Assembly: GCF_029227915.1 (NCBI RefSeq)
Contig: NC_079883.1
Span: 25,668,001-25,732,000, forward strand
Length of the DNA stretch: 64,000 nucleotides
From: Hydractinia symbiolongicarpus
Taxonomy: Eukaryota > Cnidaria > Hydrozoa > Anthoathecata > Hydractiniidae
Reading direction: 5' to 3'
Shown one piece after another: positions 1-10,294 of this stretch. The notes below the pieces were generated by a model that had not been told where the DNA came from, ran no database searches, and worked only from the letters and a program-made list of their open reading frames with translations. The position numbers and the translations under genes were made by a program. Positions within the stretch are counted from its first letter, which is position 1. Each line of letters begins with the position of its first letter.

Positions 1-1000
1 ATGCCACTCAAGTGATTGACTCCAAAACCAGAGACATTATGCTATTGAAAAGAAAAAGAAAGAGATAATTATTCTGAAATCAAGAATTAACTTTTTTGGC
101 TTGAGCTATTATTTTGATTTCATATGATTTTGCTTATTTGCTGTGTTTTGATTAATGTGATTTAAAAGCCCACAAGTGTTGATTAATAATATTTAACCAT
201 TGCAAAATAAGGCTTTGGCTAGAAAATGATAATGCAAATGCGATTTACTTGGCATGTGATAAAACTGTAAATTTCGGCCAAAATAAATATTTTTTTGCTA
301 ATTAGCACTATGATAGTTGATTTATATGAACTTCTTTGTCACGGGTGATATATTAAGGCCTTATATTTTGCAAAGTTAATTGTCTGTATTGACCTTGTAA
401 ATATTTTGTACATATATATAAGAGAAATCATTTACAATAGCTGTTGCAACTGCCTCAGTGATAACCAGATTTGAGAAAATGGGTAAAATCCAAAGACACA
501 GGTTCAATTTTCACAAAATTTTAGGTGATATAACATTACCCGTATAGTTATATGTTTATGTGTTTAGTATCTAAGGTTGTTTCAATGTACAGTAAGTGTC
601 CACAGGGCATTAGTTTCTATGTTGTGATGTCACAGTACTTTTTTTTGCGTTATATTTTATCATTTGTTTAATTGTCCATTAGAGACTTCTGTTTTCTATG
701 TTGCCAGGTGTGTTTAGTTTAGTTGCTATTCTTGGTGCAGTGCGTAGATGTTTATTGGCTTGTGAGCTACTTGTAGCTCTGTGGTTAGCTTATTAGTAAG
801 TTTTTTTATGTCATTTTACTTTATGTTCCTTTACCTCTACCTTATTGCCGTTAAAATTTTTGCTTGCACAAGTGTGCAGCTCGCTGAAATACACAATACA
901 TAGGGCATAAATTTTAGAATGGGACAAAATATAATTTTTTCAGCACTACCTTTGCTGTTTGTTGGTTTAACAATATGTTATGGATAATACTAAAACAGTT
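1..1000. other. No recognisable gene; probably intron 1 of LMAN1
   Basis: AT-rich sequence without an open frame that I recognise. Because the LMAN1 first exon lies at 1991..2159 on the minus strand and ends in a splice donor, this stretch is most simply read as its first intron. I looked for the next lectin-domain exon on the minus strand and did not find it. Confidence 0.4.
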
Positions 1001-1648
1001 AGGGACAACTGCAAATTATTCCGCCTAAATAGGCTATGATAGACAAATTAGGCGAAATTTATCTCCTAACTAGGCTATCAACATTAAATTTGCTTATTAC
1101 AGCCTTCTGGTCCGTGGTCGCACCGATCTTTAAGATTAAAAATGATCTAACAAACCTCCCTTGGATGTAGAAGTATTATTTTCGTAAATGTTATGGTGCG
1201 TTTTGAAATTTGCTTTTAGTTTGTTTTGCCGCTAATCCGCATGCGCACAACGTTTTTTCCGGCATGTTTTAAAAAACCGCCAAAATAGACTAGTTTGATT
1301 TAAAAAAAGAAGGCGCTTGGTTAGGCTATGACGTCCTAATTACGCTATCATAGACAAAAAAAGCTATTTGGACAATCTCGCACCGGACCTTGTTCTAGTC
1401 GATTGGAAACGAGTTTGGTTGGTGGGCACGTTTGCATGTATAACTTTTATATCCGCAATAAGCAAAGATCACTAAGTCAGTAAGTAGTACAGGAAAAATA
1501 GTAGCGAGACCAACAAAGATTGCGAAGATATCGTCGATTAAAATTTTCCATCTCCTAAATAAAAATCTCTCCAAGTTAAGCTATTAAAAATCTCCTAATT
1601 TAGCTACTAGCTTATTTAGGAGAAATAGTCTAATTTGCAGTTGTCCCT
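1001..1648. mobile_element. MITE-like non-autonomous DNA transposon with terminal inverted repeats
   Basis: The left end begins AGGGACAACTGCAAATTA and the right end is its reverse complement (TAATTTGCAGTTGTCCCT). Similarity continues inward to about 38 bp, through CCTAAATARGCTA. The roughly 650-bp interior carries several further copies of a CCTAATTAGGCTAT-like motif and no open frame. Flanks (ACAGTT and GTAAAA) show no clear target-site duplication, so the superfamily is not assigned. The element would lie in LMAN1 intron 1. Confidence 0.75.
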
Positions 1649-1990
1649 GTAAAAGGGGATAATTTGATATCTGAAAGCTGATACCCTAATTAAAAAGAAA
1701 CTTATAAGAAAATGCATTTAAAAATGTAGTTTATTGGCAAAATTAACCAGTATTTTGGATTATATAAACAGCATCATGTGAAAACGAATCCATGAAAATG
1801 GCGTACAGGATCTATGGCATACTGGATCCTTGTCATACAAACACTTGATCAGATATCACTTAACAAAAGTGCCATACTAGTAAATTTTTTAACAAGATAA
1901 AGTAAAACATAATTATCTATAGTAAATCAAAAACATTGAGAGTTAAACAAAACTGATAGATTTAAGGCCAAGGGTTAAAAATATTCATAC

Positions 1991-2159
1991 TTCCGTAGTG
2001 TGTCCAGAATGGAACGTTTCCTTGTTTATTAACTAAATGAGGTCCCTTAAAACTATGCTTATATTCAAATCTAGAATGTCTTCCCTCTTCACATAATATT
2101 GACGACAGAGCCAAAAGAACAACTAAAGCGACGTGGCCAAACATCTTCATTGCCGCCAT
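1991..2159 (-). CDS. LMAN1: LMAN1/ERGIC-53-like cargo receptor, first coding exon only
   Basis: LMAN1 is a type I membrane L-type lectin that carries glycoproteins from the ER to the ERGIC. This exon encodes the signal peptide and the start of the lectin domain. I chose the ATG at 2159 (context CAATATGG, purine at -3 and G at +4). A second in-frame ATG 15 bases upstream is less likely. The peptide begins MAAMKMFGHVALVVLLALSS, a clear signal sequence, followed by FEYKHSFKGPHLV and VPFWTHYG, the hallmark opening of ERGIC-53 lectins. The exon ends GGAA|GTATGA in phase 1; read through, the next residues are non-homologous and reach a stop. The rest of the gene should lie left of the window. VIP36-type relatives share the fold, but the FEYKxSFKGPHLV string favours LMAN1. 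Confidence 0.85.
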
Positions 2160-3982
2160 ATTGAATGATTCCAACTAGTTTGAAAAAACGAAAGCTGTTT
2201 TGTTGATATCTGAAGCTTTTCTATTGGTCGATAATGAACCTGGGCTGGAAGGGTGTCGTTTGACCGAAATATTTTCTAAAAAAACAATAAGTTTTTAATG
2301 GATTTTGTGATTAGAACATTGTCAAAAATAAATACAAGAAAAAATTCATTTGGCATTTACTTTTTTTAATATTATAGTACTTGCAGAATGAAGAAAATTA
2401 TTTTAACATTTGCAAGAACACTGAGAACTAAGTTGCAAAGAAATAAAACAAACAAGGAAAGAAGTCCAGTATTTTACTTATTTATTTATTCTTTTTTCTT
2501 ATTTGGTGGAGATGTTGAACTGACTGGTAGGTGGTACAATGCCATGAGGAGAAATGGTCAGTTACCTGATTTATATTGTAGGCGGTTGTTAGGGAAACGT
2601 TATGGTACGATGCTACATAGTCGCGCCACAAGCTGGAGAACTTTGAACTTTCGTGTATAGTTGGTGTCAGTTGGGACTAGCTTTGCAACGTACTTAATAA
2701 CCTTCATGAAAAAATTAGTTTTTAGTTTTGTGGCTTGTTTGTGAATTGTTGGGCATAACCATATAACCAGCTCTGCTGACTAACATACCACACCAGTAAT
2801 AACGTTTTATTAATGTGGTGGTTGTAGCTAGCTAACTAGTTAGCTAGATTTATCAACAACAGAGGGGTGAGCAGGCAGAGGACAGAGCTCTATAGACCTG
2901 AGTGTGTACATTTTTTCTGTTGTAGCCCTTTCTGGGTGTAGCTGACAGACAAAAGATACTGTTTGCTTTGTTTGCTTAAGAAAGGTAATTTCAGAAGATT
3001 TCTTTCACAGAAACATTGTTGAAGTTTTGTGTAGATAATACCTCCTGATTTATGTAAATTTATTTAAAATTCTTACAATAACTTATAGGCCGAAAAAGAA
3101 GACCCTGCATTTACATCTCTTGCCACATAGGTAGTTGTTACTGCTAAGAAGGCTAACTGTTAAAGATGTACTTGTCTTATAATAATATAATATAATAGCT
3201 TCTGTGTGTCTGTGTGTTTGTATTAAAAACAGTTGGAAATAACTGATGTCATTTCCCCATGGGTAACTAACAACTCCCTGAGATGCCAATTTCTCAAAGC
3301 TGGGTCAAGCCACCCATTTCGGAAACGACAGGTTAATGACAGGTTTGAATTAGAAAAGTAAAGTCGGTTCAAAGAATTATGGCACTCTGTAACAAAGTAA
3401 TCCACCATCTAGATGTGGCCTGGGACACCTTAGATCAATTACCATTTTTTCTATTGTCGTTCTTTGTTATTAAGTTCTTAAAATGCGATCTAAAAAAACT
3501 TTCTGTCACCGTTCTTTGTTCTTAAACTTTTAAAATGCGATCTAAAAAGCATTTATATCACCACTTAAAAATATTTGATTCGCAATTTTATCAGTTCCTT
3601 CGCAAAGTGATTGACAAAAATGGCATTTTGATTCGTGAATTGCGAACTGCTAATTGGAACCCTGAATGATGTCATCAAAAAATATTTTAACCTCAATAAT
3701 AGGTATTGAGGACCGTTCATCCATAGCACATCATTCTATACATTTTCTTGATTAGCGTTTATTTTGTTTCCAAAATGTTAAATTTGGTGTTTTGTGTTTT
3801 CTTTATTTATAAAGCTGCGATGCTCCCATATAATATATAAGGGCAAGTTTAATCTATATACTTTTTCAATAAAACCAAGTTCTCAAAAATTTTATAGCTT
3901 TTCTCTCTTAGCTTAAACCTTTTTACAATAGGCTGAAACTAATAGTTTCTTTTTTAATCTCATTTTCAGGTAATTTGACACA
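2160..3982. other. Divergent intergenic region, LMAN1 and CPES 5' sides
   Basis: The two flanking genes are transcribed away from each other, so both promoters should be here. A splice acceptor (pyrimidine tract, then TTTTCAG) ends at 3969, 13 bases before the CPES ATG, implying a non-coding 5' exon somewhere upstream. Open frames of 60 to 90 codons here have no family resemblance and look fortuitous. A TAGCTAGCTAACTAG-type low-complexity palindrome lies near 2825. Confidence 0.5.
3458..3561. repeat. Two-copy tandem duplication, 52-bp unit
   Basis: CGTTCTTTGTTATTAAGTTC and CGTTCTTTGTTCTTAAACTT start 52 bases apart, and both continue into TTAAAATGCGATCTAAAAA. The copies have diverged slightly, so this is an old local duplication. 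No coding or regulatory role is visible. Confidence 0.7.
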
Positions 3983-5730
3983 ATGGGCAAAGTAAAACTT
4001 CAAACCAACGACGAAACTCAAAAGACAAATTATGCTTTTTATGGCATATTTGGTCTTGTAACATATTTCATATGGTGTGACTTGAGTTTTTTTGGTGGAC
4101 TTTCTGAAGAAAAAAATAGACATAAACTATATAGAAATACTACTTTACTGTCACAAAAAACAGTTAAACTCAGGATGCAAGATCACTTTGGACATTACAT
4201 ATTTTTACCGTTTTGTGTATGGCTTGATAAAACATTAGGCATTTCAAAGATTTCATTTATCAGCCCAAATGTAATCACATCTGTGCATTTTTGTTGTGCT
4301 ATAATTGCTGGTAGACTACTTGCCAGTAGGGCAATATCAGTACGGCGATTTGGTGTAATCTTGTATGAATTTAGAAGCATGCTGGATGTTTTAGATGGTG
4401 TAGTATTTAGAGCACAGTCAACTAAAAAAGAATTTTTATCTGGATGGGGAACATATGGTTATATGATTGATGGACTTGCTGATACTATAGGTGGCCTGTT
4501 TGTAATGGTTGGTACAATATATAGACTTAATAAGTATCCTCCCTTCAAAAATCCTGAAGCTGTTGCAAAATTAAAATCAAAATTCAAGAATGGTGATGAA
4601 GAAAGTGGTGAAAGACTATTAGTTGCTGAAGATTCTTGTAGCGAAGAGGTAGTTGAGGTATATGGATTAAAAAGATATTCGAAAAAAGAAATTAACCTGA
4701 CAATATTGTTTTTCACCGTCACTGTTATCTTAAGAAGTGCATTGTGGGATCATTTCAATCATTCTTATCATAATTTACTTGGAGTAAAAAGAATTGATGT
4801 TGCACCTGTAAGCTTGATATGCATTTTTCGTTTGTTTATGGACTTTCCATCAATTTTTGTTTGTTTATTATTATTTAGCCAACATTTCAAAAGTCATTTT
4901 TTAATTATTTGTTAGGAAAAACTGACTATGAATGAAAAGTATAAATATATAGAACATTTTTTATAGGAAAAACAGATTGAAGTCCTTGGCTATGGAAGCA
5001 CATGGTTTTGTTTATGGTTGTGGACAGTTCACAGTGCAGATGCGTTTATGCATTTCACCTTACTAACAATAATGTTTGGGAATTTGTGGGTGTGTTCATT
5101 TAATTTATTTATGATGATACGCAGCTGAAATTTTTAGCAGATTTGTGTTTTGTTTTCAGTTTTTAAGTGATTAAGTTTTAATATTGCTTCTATTTTCATT
5201 TTCTCTTTAGTGTAATTATGCTGTCTTTTTTTAAATTTTAGCGCTGGCTGCGATTTAATTTGTACGCAAGCATTCCCAATATTGTTATTGTGTCAATCAT
5301 ATGCCAAATCCATTTAATGCAGGTATATACACATTTTTTTTTATTTTGTTTAAATATGCATGCATGCATGCACAGTTGCTTAATGCACAAGTCAAATTTA
5401 GTGAAATGAAAACAGCACACAACGGCAGAAAAATTCAACTACAAATCAAGAGTCCACAAATATTTCAAATTTAAATTAGTTCACTGATTTTATCAGCCTA
5501 GTACTTGTTGATTTAAAGAAGTTGCTTTAAAAATATCAAATAAAAACAACAAAGTGCCAAAAAACTTGTTATACTAAAGGTCTTACAATTAAAAGTAACT
5601 TTACGTATCAGAGCCTATTCTTTATAATTAGGTTATAAACAACCAATATAGTAGTTGCTATGTAATATATTTGTGGTATACATGATCGTATTTATTTTAG
5701 ATGAAAAATCTACTTGGAGTGAGTCAATGA
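3983..5730 (+). CDS. Ceramide phosphoethanolamine synthase (CPES), complete
   Basis: A CDP-alcohol phosphotransferase family membrane protein. Animal CPES transfers phosphoethanolamine from CDP-ethanolamine to ceramide in the Golgi lumen. Coding exons are 3983..4807, 4967..5089, 5242..5322 and 5701..5730 (275, 41, 27 and 10 codons including the stop), all phase 0 with GT-AG sites, giving 352 aa. The start has a good context (ACACAATGG). The catalytic signature is D135-x2-D138-G139-x3-R143 followed by G159-x3-D163-x3-D167 (MLDVLDGVVFRA, then YGYMIDGLAD). It is the variant motif with a longer insert and Phe in place of the usual Ala, as I remember for invertebrate CPES. Six hydrophobic segments fit a polytopic protein, including residues near 15-35, 88-110 and 165-185. 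The last exon is very short (MKNLLGVSQ, stop). A cholinephosphotransferase or phosphatidylinositol synthase is less likely, because the text around the motif (ALWDHFNHSYHN) is CPES-like. Confidence 0.85.
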
Positions 5731-7023
5731 TCCTAACAAGAATCCAAGAAAAAGCTGTACAGTTTTTAAGAGCCTTGCAACACTTTTAATGCATATATAC
5801 AAAATTATTTTCAAGTATCAACCACGAAGCCTTGTTTAGAAATGAAAAACAACATGGAAACCTTATTACTTTATTACTCTGAATGTTTTGATTTTTCTTT
5901 GAAATCAGGATAGGATTGGTCTAAATACATTTTCTGCTAAACACATTTATATAATGACAGAAGGAAGTATAGCTACGTATAGTAAATTTATTAATTCTTT
6001 TTATCACAAAATCAAATTAACGCGTTTCCATATTTATCTTTAATTCCATATTTATATTTAATCCGAATAAAGAGACGTAATTAAATCATTTAGAGTCCAT
6101 TGTCTCACTTACAACGACCCAGACAGCTTAATTAAAACCTTTAATTCTCTTTAAATGCTTCCAACAGCTGTCAATATTCCTTTTTGTGCATGCTGTTTTT
6201 TTTGGACTTATTATTTTCTACAGTTGCGATAATTTATGTGATATGGGTGCTATGTTCATAGTGCTAACTACCGCTGGTATTTTTTTCTGCGACCGGGTAG
6301 TATTTTTTATTGTTGCTCTGCCTGACGATTCAATTAACCATGGTATAAATTAATTGACTAATTATTTTGTTGAGTTTTTTTTGTTATTTTTTAATCCCGT
6401 TTAGTATCTTGTACTCTCCGTAATTTCTCTGTAATATGACAATTTCTTTTGTTTACAGGAAAATTAATTTTAAATCTCGAGTTTTGGTTGTTTTTGTTAT
6501 GTTTTTTATGCTAGTTTAAATGAGGGATGGGCCATAACAGCGTCCGTATAAAAGAAAGCCTACGAAACTGGTTGTCATGGGCACTTGTCATGTCAACTTA
6601 AGGTCATATACCGAAAGATCAGTAATAAAGTTTCACCATTTCCCCAATAAAGGTTCTAACCGGAAAGAAAACTTTTGTCGGGAAAAGGTTTGTCTATGTT
6701 AAGTGTGGCAAATTTGCATGTGATCACTTTGCTTAAAAAACTAAATGAATTTATATAAATATTGTGTTTTTTTAAATGCTAGGTAGTTTTAATTTTATTG
6801 TCAATTTAAATATTAAGAGAAAGGAAAGAAAAATAGTTATTATAGTATGTTTGTTTTTGTGTTTTTTTCTGCTTCTAGTTATTTGATTCTCTTCTGTCCT
6901 TTTAGATAGCTTTTATCTTTTAAATCTAGTTTTTTTGTAAACAATTTGCGTGTGGCCCAATACATGGAACCACAGTTCCGATATTTACTTGCGCACGCAT
7001 CTAACTGATTACGTAATGCCCCA

Positions 7024-7095
7024 TGCGCGCGCAGAAATGGAGGTAAAAATGTAAACAAACTAAGCGGAAAAGTTACCTCCATTTCTGCGCGCGCA
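7024..7095. repeat. Perfect 23-bp inverted repeat (GC-rich hairpin)
   Basis: Arms 7024..7046 and 7073..7095 are exact reverse complements (core GCGCGCGCAGAAATGGAGG), separated by a 26-base AT-rich loop. A run of alternating CG in an AT-rich background stands out strongly. It could be a foldback or MITE remnant, or a transcribed hairpin; no gene is nearby. Confidence 0.85.
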
Positions 7096-8432
7096 GGAAA
7101 AACACACCACTATGATTGAGTGTATATGAGGATGTTTTCTTTAGTTTACACAAGAATGAAAGTTTGTGATCAAAATTAGTGTCCGCAAAAGTCCTTGAAT
7201 ACTATCGAAAGTAATTCAAGTTTCAATTTCCTGTTGCTTTCAAACACTCGTGGATCCGAAATGCATTAAACCGAAAGAATCTGTGAACAAACCTTGTTCT
7301 CAGCGCCTGTTTTTTTATGGAGCTTGCAACTCGCTTTCAGAAATTAAAAGTCAAGGGGGGCTAGAAACAAGCTTGTTGACAGACACATTTTCGATTATGA
7401 GTTCAGTTTCCCCGATAAAAAATGATTAATCTTTCATAAACATGGCGACAAGCCAAAGACCTGCCATTTAAGTTTTTGCTTGCTGGGTTGTTTCAGCGTC
7501 CGTGGAAGAACTTGAATGAAATTCATAGAGGGAGGTCATAGAAGGTGATATAAAATAATGAATTATGCAAGAATCAAAACTATCAGAATCAAATCAAGTG
7601 AGATAAACTAGCACTGGAACAGAGTTTACCACGCCCTTTTATATAAGTTCTCTTTTGCTCTAAAGAATAAACTTTTTTTATCCTGGAAATCCTAGCCTGA
7701 TATTCTCAGTATCTTGGAAGTTTTCGTTCTTTTTTTTTTCTTGTTTCTCCTTTCATTTGAATCAGCAACCAACGTTTTCAAAATAATTTCTCTTTTGCGT
7801 TTGTGTCTTTCAGTTAAAAATAAAATCACCGAGTTGAACATATTACATGTTGAAATCCAAACATTTTGAAGTATCACAATTTGCATACTCAAATCAACTT
7901 CAATCGACGCCATTTTGAGCAAAAAACAAAACTGAACAAGTTGTCATTACTTTCATTATGTTCAAGTATGTAGAAATGTTTATTCACCTGTTTCTATTAA
8001 AAAGTATTAAGAGCTATCCAATACATGTTATGTAACTTTCACGATTGGCATGGAGTGATAGCTATCCGGTAGCCGATCTATGCCGAAACAATACATTTTA
8101 AATGGAAACAAAACACCTATCCGATATGCTTTTTAAGACACTGCGATAGTAAATCGTCTAGGAAACTAAGCGTGAATGGTTGATCGTTATGGGACACTGT
8201 ATTGAGCTGGGAAAACCCGTGACTAAGAAAGAAACCATTATTAAAAGTTGTTTTCTTAAACGTATTTTTAATTAAAAAGTTGTTTTTACACCCCCTACTC
8301 AAGCTACGCGAAAATAAAAACATAAACTAGCTAATCCTGGGGACTAGGTTAGAAAGAAACGTCAATTACATAGACTTTGTTCAAGCTTTTAACACTAAAG
8401 TTAAAAAAACAACCCGAACCCATTGCCTATAG

Positions 8433-8547
8433 CAACCTCGTACCCAGGGCTATTTTTTCACTTTTTAAATTTGGATGGCGTTCAAGACAGAACGCCATCC
8501 AACATCCAACATCAAAAAGTAAAAAAAGAGCCTTTGGGACGAGGTTG
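8433..8547. mobile_element. Short MITE with terminal and internal inverted repeats
   Basis: The ends CAACCTCGTACCCAGGGC and GCCTTTGGGACGAGGTTG are near-perfect reverse complements, and the centre holds an exact 13-bp palindrome (TTGGATGGCGTTC, 6-base loop, GAACGCCATCCAA). CCTATA occurs just outside both ends and may be the target-site duplication. From memory, elements with this terminus (translated as NLVPRA) are common in marine invertebrate genomes. Confidence 0.75.
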
Positions 8548-10294
8548 GTCCTATATTGTTTTTTTTATCTAGATGACCAGTGTTATCGTCGTATTAAAAG
8601 CCACGACAGTCTCTAGGTTAGAGGTTGTTAAAAAAGTTGTGTTTGAAAGACGTTTTTAGCCAACACAAGTTGTTTTGCAAAAAAACATTCGAAATTTGTT
8701 TTGTATTATCTCCAGGTCGTTGCGGTTATAACTTCCTCTGTTAGAAAAAAAACTGAACAGAAGCTAAACTATTTGAATGTACTTGCACGAAGTGTTTAGT
8801 CATTGAATGCAACCTCATTCCCAGGTTCTTCTTATATTACGTGCGAGATTTTTTTTCGGAGGCTTACAGGTACGTGAGCAGGTTATTAGTTGGATGTCCC
8901 TCGCTTACATAAAATATAAACTAAAGGATCCTGAAAATTACCTAATAGCAAAACAAAAGTAATGTAGTTTCTAATTTACATTTCCAGGGTTTTTTGGCAA
9001 AGGTCGAATGCTAAAGATCAGCTCTAAATCATGCAACTCCAGTCTCAAGATGGCAGTTGCTTTGTCTACGACAATCTGACCATAAACATTTTAGAAGACC
9101 TACAATAGCAATAGGGGGCTACCAAATCGCTTGCTGGCTGTGTGACCCTCGTGGCACACATTTATCGTGGTTACTGCATTTTTGTGGAGTTCCTATTGGA
9201 GTTTTATAGGCGTCAAGAAACAATTAGCTAAAGGTTTTTGCTGGGCAAAAAATTTCTTGTCACAGTCTTGTTTATAGTATTAAATTAATATATTTCCTCT
9301 AATAATTCATAAAAACATTTAAATCTTATCCTGATAGCGCCATGGTGTGCATCAAATAAAAATATTTTATTTAATAATAAGTAGAAAAATTTATAATTTA
9401 AAATTTTTCTTAAAAATCCCAGTAACTCATCAGGAAGGTGATAAGACAAATCCATGGTTACAAAAATAACGGGAAAAAACCACACAAAGGAAAACTGCGA
9501 TCGTGAAAATCTAAAATTGTAATTCTTACATTATTCACATACAAATTCATTATCCTCGTTATGTAACAGAAATATAGACTTGTATTTATTACATATAAAG
9601 TTTATATATGAAAACGAATTCGAAAAAGGCATATATCTTATACACCGAAATACCGTTATTACAATACTAGATAACACCAAAATGGACACAATTTTTAAAT
9701 GAAATCGATCACAGGATGTATAGAGAACAAATTTTCGAAAAGAATCAATCCTTTTTAAGAACTTCGGATACCTGATTATAGTCATAAAAAATAATACTGG
9801 GCACTGTATAATGATAAGACAAGCTATCTAAACTTTAGATTTTGTGTGTCTAAAAACGGTCTTAAAATGACCGAAGCAGAGCAAGATGACTAAAACTGGT
9901 CGCAACTTCTTTGTTAGTACTTATATTTTTACTCTACTCTGAAACGAAAAAACTTTGCAAGTGAACATGTTACAATATAGTTTCGCTTTTCAGATGACGT
10001 TAAAATCTTTTCGAACATTCGTAAAACGCCAGATGAGGCTAGCAGAAGAAGATGTAGTTTTTCGAAGAGAGCTGATTGGGATCGCTAGAATAGAAATGGC
10101 GTATGATAGTAAAGTCAAGAGAAAAATAGATTTGGAAATATAAAACATTGTGCCATTCGGCTTACGCGTCCAACATCTTTTACCCTGCGACAAATTTGGT
10201 GCAAGTTGATTTTCTTGGTTCTGTCAAAAGCATTGAAGATTACTTCTCTAGAATTGAGATCGGACTTCCCGCGTCGTTTCTTCAATAACTTATT

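Larger units (their letters stand above)
5731..10294. other. Gene-free stretch between CPES and presenilin
   Basis: Holds the CPES 3' UTR (an AATAAA lies at 6066, others near 6622 and 6650), a perfect GC-rich hairpin, a small MITE and the presenilin 3' UTR. No open frame here looks like a known family. A minus-strand frame at 7692..7922 opens with a good start context (AAAATGGCG) and could be a first exon of something unrecognised, but it lacks any support beyond that. Confidence 0.5.

Noticed and set aside
2388-2660. Plus-strand open frame of 90 codons upstream of CPES
   Set aside because: Composition is AT-driven, there is no domain, good start context or splice partner, and it lies in a promoter-side region.
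7692-7922. Minus-strand frame with a good start context (AAAATGGCG)
   Set aside because: Considered as a first exon, but no downstream exon or recognisable domain was found, so it is not listed as a gene.
9955-10143. Plus-strand frame opposite the presenilin 3' side
   Set aside because: Short, with no homology or signals; likely chance.
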